DNA from: Synergistes sp.
GTDB lineage: Bacteria; Synergistota; Synergistia; Synergistales; Synergistaceae
Assembly (NCBI GenBank): GCA_017537925.1
Contig: JAFYJW010000022.1
Location: 1 to 47,545 of the forward strand
DNA: 47,545 bases
Direction of reading: 5' to 3'
Shown: positions 35,342 to 43,532 of the stretch, in pieces
How positions within the stretch are numbered: position 1 is the stretch's first letter
Layout: each line of letters begins with the position of its first letter
Translations under genes and position numbers: made by a program
The notes under the pieces: generated by a model
The model's database searches: none
Told to the model about the DNA's origin: nothing
The model's input: the letters and a program-made list of their open reading frames with translations, nothing else

Positions 35342-36171
35342 GAATAATAACCGCGGAACCAACCGGACTCTGCTTCGGGGTGAGGCGCGCAGTAGCCGCG
35401 CTGGAAGAAGCTCTTAAAAAATACGGGCGTGTCTATTCGCTCGGCGCCCCGATACACAACCCGCAGGAGACGAAGCGTCTTGAAAAGCTCGGTCTTGAGG
35501 TCGTGGAAGATCCGTCTTACGTCCCGAAAAACGCGGCGGCCTTTGTGCGGGCGCACGGTGTTTCGCCGGAAATCTTATCCGCGCTGAAGGAAAGAAGCAT
35601 AAATATTACAGACGGAACATGTCCTTTTGTAAAAAACGCGCAGGAAAAAGCAAAAGCCCTTTCACAAGAAGGCTATATCGTGATAATATTAGGCGATGTG
35701 TCGCACCCCGAAGTCAGGGGGATCACGGGCTGTGTTTCCGGAGAGGTGCATGTGCTTTCCGGCGCGGCGGAGATAACTGAGTATTTCCGCGGAAAACGCT
35801 GCGGGATACTTAGCCAGACGACGCAGCGCGTTGAAGATTTTTCTGCGCTTGCCGCGGGATTTGTATCTGTCGCTCCGGAGGTAAAGGTATATAATACGAT
35901 ATGCCGCGCAACGCTTGAGCGCCAGCGGTCTGTATGCAGGCTTGCAGGCGAGGCCGACGGAATAATAATCCTCGGCGGTAAAGACAGCGCAAACACTAAG
36001 AAGCTTGCGGAAATAGGCTGTTCATCCGGAGTTCCGACGCTCTGGATAGAGCACGCCGGCGAGCTGGAAAGGAGTTGGGTGCAGGACAGGAAAGCAATAG
36101 GAATAGCTGCGGGAGGCAGCACTCCCGACTGGCTGTTAAAAGAACTGATTCAAAAATTAAAGATGATGTAA
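35338..36171 (+). CDS. ispH: 4-hydroxy-3-methylbut-2-enyl diphosphate reductase IspH
   Basis: Last enzyme of the MEP isoprenoid pathway, an iron-sulfur reductase that makes IPP and DMAPP. The 277 residues contain the three cluster cysteines: 'GLCFGVRRAV' (C12), 'TDGTCPFVKNA' and 'YNTICRATLERQ', plus 'RAHGVSPE' and 'HPEVRGI'. It overlaps miaA by 4 bp and is followed 17 bp later by rpsA; in several Clostridia these two are fused into one protein, but here they are separate frames. Confidence 0.97.
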   Translation: MRIITAEPTGLCFGVRRAVAALEEALKKYGRVYSLGAPIHNPQETKRLEKLGLEVVEDPSYVPKNAAAFVRAHGVSPEILSALKERSINITDGTCPFVKNAQEKAKALSQEGYIVIILGDVSHPEVRGITGCVSGEVHVLSGAAEITEYFRGKRCGILSQTTQRVEDFSALAAGFVSVAPEVKVYNTICRATLERQRSVCRLAGEADGIIILGGKDSANTKKLAEIGCSSGVPTLWIEHAGELERSWVQDRKAIGIAAGGSTPDWLLKELIQKLKMM

Positions 36172-36188
36172 GCAGGAGGATGTTGGGT

Positions 36189-37781
36189 ATGGCAGACGAG
36201 CTTCGCACAGAAGACGCAGCAGTTGAAACAGAAACACCGGAAAAAGAAGAAACAATGGAAGAAATGATGCAGCAGTACGACGTGATGGGCGATTTCCACC
36301 GCGGCAAGGTCGTGGAGGGAACTATCGTCGATGCGCGTGAGGACGGCTGGCTCGTGGACGTGGGCTACAAATGCGAGGGATTCCTGCCCCGCAAAGAGTG
36401 GTCTCACAAAGTGCTTGTCGAAGAGACGCAGGAACCGGAGAACGGCTCAAAGGTCAGAGTGCAGATAACGAATATCGGCACCGGCGAAGACGCCCAGCTC
36501 GGTCTGTCCCGCTGGCGCTGCGAGTTCGACGAGCGCTGGGACAAGCTTGAGAAAGAAGCAGAGGCAAACGAGACGATCACGGTCAGAGGTCTCCGCAAGG
36601 TAAAGGGCGGCCTGATCGTAAGCTGCTGCGGCATCGAGGGCTTCATCCCCATTTCGCACCTTACGCAGGAAGGTCACGGCATAGCGCCGGCTAAGCTCGT
36701 CGATCAGGACTTCCAGGTCAAGCTTATCGAAAAAGACCGCCGCAAACGCCGTCTCGTATTCTCGCGCCGCAGCCTTATCGAAGAAGAAGTCGCCGGAATC
36801 CGCCAGGCATTCTACGATCAGGTCCACGAGGGAGACGTACTTGAGGGAGACGTAAGCAGCATCACATCATTCGGTGTTTTCGTCAATCTGGGCGCTATGG
36901 AAGGGCTCGTTCACATCAGCGAACTTTCCTGGCAGCGCAATGCAAAGGCCAAAGATATCGTTTCCAAGGGCGACCATGTGAAGGTGAAGGTCATAGGGAT
37001 CGACAAAGAGAACAACAGAGTCTCCCTCTCGCTCCGCCAGACACAGGAAGATCCCTGGACCACTGCGGCTGAGCGCTGGACACCGGGAACGGTAACTGAA
37101 GGCACTGTAACCAACCTTACAGACTTCGGCGCATTTGTTGAGATAGAGCCCGGCGTTGAGGGTCTCGTTCATATAGGAGATCTGAGCTGGACACGCATCA
37201 AGCATCCGAAAGAAGTACTTAAGAAAGGTCAGAAGATAGAAGTTTCGATCATCGAAGCGGATAAAGACCGCAAGCGCATCAGCCTGGGCTACAAGCAGCT
37301 CCATGACCCGTGGAAGGACGCCGTGGAGAAGTATCCGAAGGATGCGGAGATTCCTGTCAAGGTCGTCCGTATCGCCGACTTCGGCGCTTTTGTGGAGCTC
37401 GAGGAAGGCGTCGAGGGACTTATCCATATCTCCCAGCTCTCGAATCAGCATGTGGAGAATCCGAGAGACGTGCTCACAGAGGGACAGGAAGTTACTGCCA
37501 GGGTTCTGGAGGTCAACCCGGCAGAGCGCCGTATCCGCATGAGCCTGCGCCCCGCCCGCGAAGAGCCTGTAAAGCGCGAACGCCCGCAGCGCGAAGAGCG
37601 CAGAAGCGACAAGCCGGCCGAACAGGGCGAAGAGCACCAGAGACAGCATGAAGACCGTCCGCGCCGTCCGCGCCGCGAAGGCGGAGAGCGCAGACGCCAG
37701 GAGAGCCAGAACAGCGCGCTTCCTCAGGAAGAGATCAATTTCTCTCTCCGCGACCTCCTGAATCAGAAAGAGGCCGAGTAA
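36189..37781 (+). CDS. rpsA: 30S ribosomal protein S1 (five S1 domains)
   Basis: RNA-binding ribosomal protein that helps mRNAs load on the 30S subunit. I chose ATG 36189 (AGGAGG 9 bases upstream), giving 530 residues; upstream in-frame codons overlap ispH and lack a match. Five S1/OB domains can be read, starting near 'KVVEGTIVDAREDGWLVDVG', 'NETITVRGLRKVKGGLIVS', 'GDVLEGDVSSITSFGVFVNL', 'GTVTEGTVTNLTDFGAFVEI' and 'IPVKVVRIADFGAFVELEEG'. The last 75 residues are an Arg/Glu/Gln-rich disordered tail ending in 'FSLRDLLNQKEAE'. A strong terminator follows. Confidence 0.95.
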   Translation: MADELRTEDAAVETETPEKEETMEEMMQQYDVMGDFHRGKVVEGTIVDAREDGWLVDVGYKCEGFLPRKEWSHKVLVEETQEPENGSKVRVQITNIGTGEDAQLGLSRWRCEFDERWDKLEKEAEANETITVRGLRKVKGGLIVSCCGIEGFIPISHLTQEGHGIAPAKLVDQDFQVKLIEKDRRKRRLVFSRRSLIEEEVAGIRQAFYDQVHEGDVLEGDVSSITSFGVFVNLGAMEGLVHISELSWQRNAKAKDIVSKGDHVKVKVIGIDKENNRVSLSLRQTQEDPWTTAAERWTPGTVTEGTVTNLTDFGAFVEIEPGVEGLVHIGDLSWTRIKHPKEVLKKGQKIEVSIIEADKDRKRISLGYKQLHDPWKDAVEKYPKDAEIPVKVVRIADFGAFVELEEGVEGLIHISQLSNQHVENPRDVLTEGQEVTARVLEVNPAERRIRMSLRPAREEPVKRERPQREERRSDKPAEQGEEHQRQHEDRPRRPRREGGERRRQESQNSALPQEEINFSLRDLLNQKEAE

Positions 37782-37807
37782 CCTTTAATACGTCAGCACA
37801 GACGTCA

Positions 37808-37839
37808 GGGGTCCCGCTTATTGAGCGGGGCCCTTTTTT
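37808..37839 (+). terminator. Terminator after rpsA
   Basis: GGGTCCCGCT pairs with AGCGGGGCCC (one G-T wobble) over a TATTG loop, followed by six T (37834-37839). Confidence 0.92.
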
Positions 37840-37884
37840 ACGTTAAAATATCTGAAAAAGAAATAACGGCAGGAGGTCATCGTA

Positions 37885-38376
37885 ATGGCCGTCAGGACGA
37901 TATGCGTATACCCGGACGCTGCGCTTCGCAGAGAGACCGAGGATGTAACTGTTTTTGACGACGAGCTTAAAGCGCTTGCCGCGGACATGTTCGATACCAT
38001 GTATGAGAGCGAAGGAATAGGCCTCGCGGCTCCGCAGATCGGAGTATCGAAAAAGATCGTGGTGATAGATTACCGCGGCGACAAAAATGTGCTTGTAAAC
38101 CCCGTCATCACCGCGGAAGAGGGCTCCGTTACCCGCGAGGAGGGCTGCCTGAGCTTCCCCGGCATATACGAAAAAGTGGAGTCGCCGGAAAAGATCTCGG
38201 TGGAATATTTTGACGAGAACGGAGAAAAGCACGTCCGTGAGCTGGACGGCTTTACCGCCTGCGTTTTTCATCATGAGATCGATCATCTTAACGGGCGTCT
38301 TCTGATAGACCGCGTATCCCCGCTGAAACGAGCGTTTCTGAAAAAGAAAATGACAAAAAGAGCGGGCGGCAGATAA
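37885..38376 (+). CDS. def: Peptide deformylase
   Basis: Metalloenzyme that removes the formyl group from nascent proteins. At 163 residues all three motifs are present: GIGLAAPQIG (motif 1), EGCLSFPG with the metal-binding Cys (motif 2) and HEIDHLNG with both metal-binding His and the catalytic Glu (motif 3). The start follows AGGAGG. The stop overlaps fmt (TAATG), so the enzymes that add and remove the formyl group are co-expressed. Confidence 0.97.
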   Translation: MAVRTICVYPDAALRRETEDVTVFDDELKALAADMFDTMYESEGIGLAAPQIGVSKKIVVIDYRGDKNVLVNPVITAEEGSVTREEGCLSFPGIYEKVESPEKISVEYFDENGEKHVRELDGFTACVFHHEIDHLNGRLLIDRVSPLKRAFLKKKMTKRAGGR

Positions 38377-39308
38377 TGGCGCTCTCACTGGGCTTTATTG
38401 GTTCCGGCCGCTTTGCCGCGCGCTGTCTTGAGATAATATCGGAGCGGGTCCGTCCGCTCTGGGTCATTACAAATGCGCCTGCCGCATCCGGGAGAGGGCT
38501 TAAGCTTCAGGATACTCCTGTATTTGAAACGGCACAGAAGCTCGGGCTGCCCGTCTTTAAAACAGAAAGGCTCTCCGCGGACGCGGAGCGCATAGAATGG
38601 CTCAAGGCAAACGCTCCCGACGTGATACTCGTCATAGACTTCGGCCAGATAATAAAAGAGCCCGTGCTTTCGGCAGCGCCGCTCGGCTGCATAAATATAC
38701 ACCCGTCGAAAGTGCCGCAGTACCGCGGCTCCGCGCCGCTTCAGCGCGCCATAATGGACGGGCTGTCAAAGACCGCCGTGTCTATCTTCCGTCTGGACGC
38801 CGGCATGGATACAGGTCCGCTGCTTGCTCAGCCCGAGCTTGAGATATCTCAGACGGACACGGCGTCTTCTCTTTCCGAGAAAGCGGCGGTGCTCGGCTGT
38901 GCGGAACTGCTGCGCTATATATGCGAAGTGCCGACAGAGGAGTGGAGATTTAATCCTCAGAGCGAAGAAGGCGCGTCTTTGGCTCCAAAAATAGAAAAAT
39001 CCGAGGGAAAGATAGACTGGGAGCGTGAAAGCGCAAGAAAAACAGCCGACAAGATACGCGGAATAGGCGAGAACCCGGGCGTCTTCTGTATGCTGCGCGG
39101 GAAAAGGCTGCGCATAAGAAGCGCGGAATGCGCGGAAGAGGCCCGCGGAGAAGCGGGGTGCTGCGAAATGGCAGGAGACTGGCCGATGGTATTCTGCGCG
39201 AAGGGAGCCCTTGTGCTTAAAGAAGTGCAGCCGGAGGGCAAAAAAACAGTATCGGCGGCAGACTGGGCGCGCGGCGCGCGCCTTCAGAAGGGTGAAAAAT
39301 TCGCGTAG
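38376..39308 (+). CDS. fmt: Methionyl-tRNA formyltransferase
   Basis: Formylates initiator Met-tRNA using 10-formyl-THF. The 310-residue protein has the catalytic stretch 'GCINIHPSKVPQYRGSAPLQRAI' (Asn and His of the active site), 'FRLDAGMDTGPLL' with the catalytic Asp, 'KSEGKIDWERESA' of the linker, and the small C-terminal OB domain. It begins inside the def stop codon. A Nudix gene follows 12 bp later. Confidence 0.95.
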   Translation: MALSLGFIGSGRFAARCLEIISERVRPLWVITNAPAASGRGLKLQDTPVFETAQKLGLPVFKTERLSADAERIEWLKANAPDVILVIDFGQIIKEPVLSAAPLGCINIHPSKVPQYRGSAPLQRAIMDGLSKTAVSIFRLDAGMDTGPLLAQPELEISQTDTASSLSEKAAVLGCAELLRYICEVPTEEWRFNPQSEEGASLAPKIEKSEGKIDWERESARKTADKIRGIGENPGVFCMLRGKRLRIRSAECAEEARGEAGCCEMAGDWPMVFCAKGALVLKEVQPEGKKTVSAADWARGARLQKGEKFA

Positions 39309-39320
39309 GGAGGCGTCGTG

Positions 39321-39866
39321 ATGAACGAAAAGAATCCGCTGCGAAATATAATAGAGACAAAATATTACTACAAGGGGCATATAGGCAACCTGCGCGTAGA
39401 CATGGTGCGCTTCCCATCCGGGAGCGTGAAGCCAAGGGAGATACTGGAGCACAGGCCCTGCGTCGCCGTCCTTCCGGTGACCGAAACGGGACGCATAGTG
39501 CTTATCAAACAGTACCGCCATGCCGTGGACGAGGAGATATTTGAGATACCTGCCGGCATAATGGAAGAGGGAGAGGAGCCGCGCGCTTCGGCATGCCGCG
39601 AGCTGCGCGAAGAGACCGGCTTCAAACCCGGAAAATTGGAAGAGATAGCCGAGATATATACTTCCCCCGGATTCTGCGACGAAAAGATACATATATATAT
39701 CGCCACGGAACTTTCCGTATCGCCGCTTCAGCAGGATGACGACGAGTTTATCAAAACGTTTGACTTCAGCGTGGAAGAACTCGAAAAAATGATAGCGGAG
39801 GGAAAAATAGCCGACGGCAAGACTCTGCTTGCCTATTACTGGTACAGGGCCGTATGCGCAAGATGA
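39321..39866 (+). CDS. Nudix hydrolase, probable ADP-ribose pyrophosphatase
   Basis: A 181-residue hydrolase of nucleoside-diphosphate-linked compounds. The Nudix box is complete: GIMEEGEEPRASACRELREE followed by TGF (G-x5-E-x7-REL-x-EE-x-G). The upstream 'RIVLIKQYRHAVDEEIFEIPAG' is typical of ADP-ribose pyrophosphatases (NudF-like), where the Arg and Glu contact ADP-ribose. ATG 39321 has GGGAGG 7 bases upstream; GTG 39318 is too close. It overlaps the recombinase gene by 13 bp. Confidence 0.92.
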   Translation: MNEKNPLRNIIETKYYYKGHIGNLRVDMVRFPSGSVKPREILEHRPCVAVLPVTETGRIVLIKQYRHAVDEEIFEIPAGIMEEGEEPRASACRELREETGFKPGKLEEIAEIYTSPGFCDEKIHIYIATELSVSPLQQDDDEFIKTFDFSVEELEKMIAEGKIADGKTLLAYYWYRAVCAR

Positions 39867-40768
39867 AGATGGAATTCGAAGGAGAACTGGGAAAGACCAT
39901 CGGGCGCTTTATCGATTATATGCGCCTTGAGCGCGGCTGCAGCGAAAACACGCAGCGGGCGTATATGTCCGACCTGAAGCTCTGGACCGGCTACTGCGGC
40001 GAAGAGGGGCGGGATCCGCTCGATCTGCGGGAGGAGCCTGTCTCGCGTTTTCTGCTGTCGCTTCAGGCCGGGGCAAGAAAGAAGTCGTCAGTTCAGAGGG
40101 CAGGAGCGATGCTGCGCTCTTTCGCGCGCTTCCTGCAGTACGACGGCGTTACCGACAATCTGCCTGTTTTAGTGCCGCTTCCTTCGCGTGAAAAAACTCT
40201 TCCGCAGGTAATGACCGAGGGGGAGATACAGCGTATCATGAACGCGTGCGAAGACGGGACCGCCTTAGGGAAGCGTGACCGCGCATTTATAGAGCTGGCC
40301 TACGGAGCGGGCATGCGGGCCTCTGAGCTCTGCGGTATAAGGCTCAGGGATCTTGACGCTTCAAACGGGATACTCTACGCCAGAGGCAAGGGCGACAAGG
40401 AACGCACCATCCCGTATATAGGGGCGGTACGTACTCTTGTAGAGGAATATATATCCGAATACCGCCCGAAACTGGACAAGCGCGGTGAAGAGTGGCTGTT
40501 TCTTTCGCGCAGCGGCAGACAGCTGCACAGGGAGACTCTGTGGGTGATTCTGCACAAGCGCGGCATAGCGGCAGGCATTCCCCGCGACCGTCTGCACCCG
40601 CATGTGCTGCGCCATACCTTTGCGACGCACCTTCTCCGCAACGGCATGGACCAGAGGACGCTGCAGGAGATAATGGGACACAGCTCTATAATGACGACGG
40701 AAAAATACACTCACCTCGATATGGAGCTGCGCGATAATTACGACAGATACCATCCGCTTGCGCGGTAA
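39854..40768 (+). CDS. xerD: Tyrosine recombinase XerC/XerD family
   Basis: Site-specific recombinase, probably the chromosome-dimer resolution enzyme acting at dif. In 304 residues there is a SAM-like N-terminal DNA-binding domain ('FIDYMRLERGCSENTQRAYMSDLKLW') and the catalytic domain with Arg in 'YGAGMRASELCGIRLRDLD', 'ARGKGDKERTIPY', HxxR in 'HPHVLRHTFATHLLRNG', 'GHSSIMTTEKYTH' with the nucleophilic Tyr. Alternative starts at 39863 and 39869 exist. It sits in a housekeeping operon with no integration module next to it, so Xer is favoured over a phage integrase. XerC versus XerD cannot be decided here. Confidence 0.9.
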   Translation: MRKMKMEFEGELGKTIGRFIDYMRLERGCSENTQRAYMSDLKLWTGYCGEEGRDPLDLREEPVSRFLLSLQAGARKKSSVQRAGAMLRSFARFLQYDGVTDNLPVLVPLPSREKTLPQVMTEGEIQRIMNACEDGTALGKRDRAFIELAYGAGMRASELCGIRLRDLDASNGILYARGKGDKERTIPYIGAVRTLVEEYISEYRPKLDKRGEEWLFLSRSGRQLHRETLWVILHKRGIAAGIPRDRLHPHVLRHTFATHLLRNGMDQRTLQEIMGHSSIMTTEKYTHLDMELRDNYDRYHPLAR

Positions 40769-40830
40769 CCGTTTGCCTGATTCGAAACGGAAGACCGCGC
40801 GCTTATCCTGGATCTTACGGAGGGACGAAA

Positions 40831-41658
40831 ATGTATTACTGGGACAAGGTCGACGAAGCGCAGAGATTTATAGAAAAAAGGAGCGGCGGCGTACCGATCA
40901 AAGCCGCCGTTGTGCTTGGCTCCGGGCTTGGGCGTGTCTCGGACGAGATCGAAAAAACTGAGGTAATAAAATACGAAGATATACCCTACTGGCCCAGATC
41001 TACCGCGCCGGGGCATGAAGGAAAGCTTATCATAGGCACGCTGCGCGGCGTTCCCGTCGCGGCGATGCAGGGGCGCGTGCACTATTACGAAGGCTACAGC
41101 ATGGCGGAAGTCACGTTCCCGGTGCGCGTCTTAGGGCAGCTCGGCATAAAGGCGTTCGTCGCGACGAACGCGTCAGGAGCGGTCAATCTGGACATAAAAC
41201 CCGGCTCCATGGTCGCTATAAAGGACCATATAAATTTTATGGGCGCCAACCCGCTGACAGGCGTCAACAACGACAAGTGGGGAGAGCGCTTCCCGGATAT
41301 GACTAAGGCCTACGACCACGAATTCCTTGATATCCTTGATAAGGTGGCGGAGAAGGAGGGCATAGCGGTCAGGCGCGGAGTATACATGGCCTTCAGCGGC
41401 CCGTCCTTTGAGACGCCGTCGGAGGTGCGCGTGGCCCGCATGCTGGGCGCCGACGTGGTCGGGATGTCAACGGTCCCGGAAGTGATCGCTGCAAACCATA
41501 TGGGCATACGGGTGCTCGGCATCTCCTGCGCCGCGAACTACGGCGCCGGCATAACGATGCAGAGGCTCACGCACCGTGAGGTACTTGAGGCTATGGCAAA
41601 GGCCGGCGACGATTTGTCAAGGCTCGTAAGAGGATTTATAGGGGAGGTTAAATTATGA
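40831..41658 (+). CDS. punA: Purine-nucleoside phosphorylase
   Basis: Phosphorolysis of purine (deoxy)nucleosides to base and (deoxy)ribose-1-phosphate. The 275-residue sequence is of the trimeric PNP/MTAP family: 'AAVVLGSGLGRVSDEIE', 'GRVHYYEGYSMAEVTFPVRVL', 'ATNASGAVN', 'SGPSFETPSEVRVARMLGADVVGMSTVPEVIAANHMGI', and the purine-binding Asn in 'SCAANYGAGI', which indicates specificity for 6-oxopurines. The start follows GGAGGGACG. It overlaps the pyrimidine enzyme gene by 4 bp. Use of methylthioinosine from the mtaD pathway is possible but not shown. Confidence 0.95.
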   Translation: MYYWDKVDEAQRFIEKRSGGVPIKAAVVLGSGLGRVSDEIEKTEVIKYEDIPYWPRSTAPGHEGKLIIGTLRGVPVAAMQGRVHYYEGYSMAEVTFPVRVLGQLGIKAFVATNASGAVNLDIKPGSMVAIKDHINFMGANPLTGVNNDKWGERFPDMTKAYDHEFLDILDKVAEKEGIAVRRGVYMAFSGPSFETPSEVRVARMLGADVVGMSTVPEVIAANHMGIRVLGISCAANYGAGITMQRLTHREVLEAMAKAGDDLSRLVRGFIGEVKL

Positions 41659-42962
41659 CCTTCAACATGCTGGATTTCATCGAAAAAAAACGCACAGGAA
41701 AGCCGAACACGGAAGAAGAGCTGAAGACGCTTGTAGCAAAAACCATGTCGAAAGAGCTGCCGGACTACCAGCTCGCGGCATGGCTGATGGCGGTATGCTT
41801 CAACGGCCTGAACGACGATGAGCTGATGTACTTTACACAGGCTCTTGCCGACTCGGGGGAAAGATACACGTTCCCCGCCGATATGCACATCGTCGACAAA
41901 CACAGCACCGGCGGCGTAGGCGACAAGGCCACGCTGATACTCCTGCCGCTTGCGTCATGCTGCGGCGCTTCCGTTTCAAAGCTTTCCGGCCCCGCGCTCG
42001 GCTATACTGGCGGTACTGTCGACAAATTCGAATCTATACCGGGGATGAATATGAAGCTTGATTCCGCGGAATTCCTCTCGCAGGTAAGACGGATAGGATG
42101 CGCGGTATCCGGGCATTCGAAAGAACTTGCCCCGGCGGAGGGGATATTCTACAAGCTCCGCGACGTTACCGGCACAGTGCCTTCGATACCGCTCATCACG
42201 TCGAGCATCGTCAGCAAAAAGCTTGCCGGCGGCGCGGCGTCTTACGTCTTCGATGTGAAGTGCGGGAGCGGAGCGTTTATGAAAGACAGGGTTTCCGCCG
42301 AGGCTCTTGCCCGCAGCCTTGTCGGAGTGTCAAAAAAACTCGGCAAAAACGCTGTGGCGGTGCTTACCGACATGGAGCAGCCGCTCGGTGAATGGGTAGG
42401 AAACGCGGCGGAAGTTTACGAAGCCATAGAAGTGCTGAGCGGGCGCGGCCCTGACGATACAAAGGAGCTCTGCGTCACTCTCTGCGGCCATATGCTTGCG
42501 CTCTCGGGCGCCGCCGCATCTGCAGAAGAGGGCAGGAAAAAAGCTGAGCAGGCGATCGCGGACGGTTCCGCTCTCTCAAAATTCAAAGAGATAGTAGCCT
42601 CTCAGGGAGGCGATGCCGAAGTCGTGCGCCATCCTCTCGAAATACTGCCTAAGGCGTCGAAGAAATATCAGCTTAAAGAAACAAAGGGCGGCGTGATATC
42701 AAGACTCGACGCGCTGTCCGTCGGGGAAGCGCTGCGCGCGCTCGGCGGCGGAAGGATGAAATTAGGCGACAAAATAGACTATTCCGCGGCAATACGCCTT
42801 AATAAAAAGATCGGATGCGCGGTGGATGCGGGAGAGAGCGTTATCGACGTATTCTACAACGACGGGGAGAAGCTGAAAGACGCGATCTCTCTGCTTGAGG
42901 GATGCTGGAGCACTGAAGCTTCCGCAGAAAAACGTTCTCTGATAATAGAAACTATCGCGTAA
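41655..42962 (+). CDS. deoA: Pyrimidine-nucleoside / thymidine phosphorylase
   Basis: Phosphorolyses thymidine, deoxyuridine and possibly uridine. The 435-residue protein belongs to the DeoA/Pdp group: 'FIEKKRTGKPNTEEEL', the phosphate loop 'DKHSTGGVGDKATLILLPL', the signature 'SGPALGYTGGTVDKFESIPG', and 'KKLAGGAASYVFDVKCGSGAFM'. Length and the KHSTGGVGDK loop fit bacterial Pdp as well as DeoA. It is translationally coupled to punA (ATGA overlap) and followed by a terminator, forming a nucleoside salvage pair. Confidence 0.94.
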   Translation: MTFNMLDFIEKKRTGKPNTEEELKTLVAKTMSKELPDYQLAAWLMAVCFNGLNDDELMYFTQALADSGERYTFPADMHIVDKHSTGGVGDKATLILLPLASCCGASVSKLSGPALGYTGGTVDKFESIPGMNMKLDSAEFLSQVRRIGCAVSGHSKELAPAEGIFYKLRDVTGTVPSIPLITSSIVSKKLAGGAASYVFDVKCGSGAFMKDRVSAEALARSLVGVSKKLGKNAVAVLTDMEQPLGEWVGNAAEVYEAIEVLSGRGPDDTKELCVTLCGHMLALSGAAASAEEGRKKAEQAIADGSALSKFKEIVASQGGDAEVVRHPLEILPKASKKYQLKETKGGVISRLDALSVGEALRALGGGRMKLGDKIDYSAAIRLNKKIGCAVDAGESVIDVFYNDGEKLKDAISLLEGCWSTEASAEKRSLIIETIA

Positions 42963-42973
42963 CAGGATAAAAC

Positions 42974-43023
42974 AGGCGCCGCTGCCGCTTCAGAGCAACG
43001 TCAATTGCGGCGCCTTTCGTTTT
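42974..43023 (+). terminator. Terminator after the nucleoside phosphorylases
   Basis: AGGCGCCGC (42974-42982) pairs perfectly with GCGGCGCCT (43007-43015) over a 24-nt loop, followed by TTCGTTTT. Confidence 0.8.
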
Positions 43024-43062
43024 CTGATATACTTTTCAAATAAAATCAACGCGCCATGATGC

Positions 43063-43159
43063 GGAGGCGCTTTTCGGCCGGTGCCGGGCCCGGACTTCAA
43101 ATCCGGTGGAAGGGGTTAACGGCTTCTTCGGTGTGTTCGACCCACACACGCCTCCGCCA
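43063..43159 (+). tRNA. selC: tRNA-Sec (anticodon TCA), selenocysteine tRNA
   Basis: Reads UGA as selenocysteine with SelB. The 97-nt gene, with encoded CCA, has acceptor GGAGGCG (43063-43069) pairing with CGCCTCC (43149-43155), a discriminator G, a D arm of six pairs with a 4-nt CGGT loop, an anticodon arm CCGGA-CTTCAAA-TCCGG (TCA), a long variable arm (GAAG with CTTC) and a T arm GTGTG-TTCGACC-CACAC. The extended D stem, long variable arm and UCA anticodon are diagnostic. The eighth acceptor pair is a C-A mismatch. A possible promoter is TTGCGG (43005) - 17 bp - TATACT (43028). No selA, selB or selD is in the window. Confidence 0.95.
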
Positions 43160-43260
43160 TTCAAATATACTCATTGCCTCATAAACCGGGAATTCCCTTG
43201 CCATCTGACAATAATACGGCAGCAGATACCGTTCCGTGACTGTTTTCAGCATGCGGCAGC

Positions 43261-43527
43261 TTATTTGTATATGTATCTGCGGTGGCAGATCTGCACCGCG
43301 AGGACAAGGGGCCGCCCGTCCTCTATACGGCACAGCACGCTCCGGTCGCCGGCACGATAACGCCAAAGCCCGGAGAGGTCACAAAAGAGGGATTTGCCGC
43401 GAAGCCCCGGATCCTGCAGTTTTTCTTCCTCAAGATATCCGGTGATGCGTACAGCGTCCGGTCTGCCCACCGCCGCATCCTTCATATTCAGCCGGTTATG
43501 ACCATTTTCAAAGCAAAAACCGCCCAT
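43261..43527 (-). pseudogene. RelE/ParE-family toxin remnant (N-terminus degraded)
   Basis: Read on the minus strand, the last 60 residues closely follow the RelE/StbE toxin pattern: 'GYLEEEKLQDPGLRGKSL', 'LSGLWRYRAGDRSVLCRIEDG' and the terminal 'LVLAVQICHRRYIYK'. The part that should form the first beta strand and helix does not match: from ATG 43527 the protein would start MGGFCFENGHNRLN, and 'AVGRPDAVRITGY' looks disrupted. Six bases separate it from the stop of the TetR-GNAT gene and no antitoxin gene is present. I read it as a decayed toxin, possibly truncated when the neighbouring gene arrived; an 88-residue expressed variant is not excluded. Confidence 0.55.
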
Positions 43528-43532
43528 GCCTG

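Noticed and set aside
36075-36188. Extended start of rpsA inside ispH
   Set aside because: The extension overlaps ispH in another frame and lacks similarity; AGGAGG is correctly spaced for ATG 36189.
39854-40768. Phage or island integrase
   Set aside because: The recombinase sits in a housekeeping operon with def, fmt and a Nudix gene, has Xer-like length and motifs, and has no attachment site or mobile genes beside it.
43097-43366. 90-residue minus-strand ORF across tRNA-Sec
   Set aside because: It overlaps the tRNA and the toxin remnant in another frame and resembles no protein.
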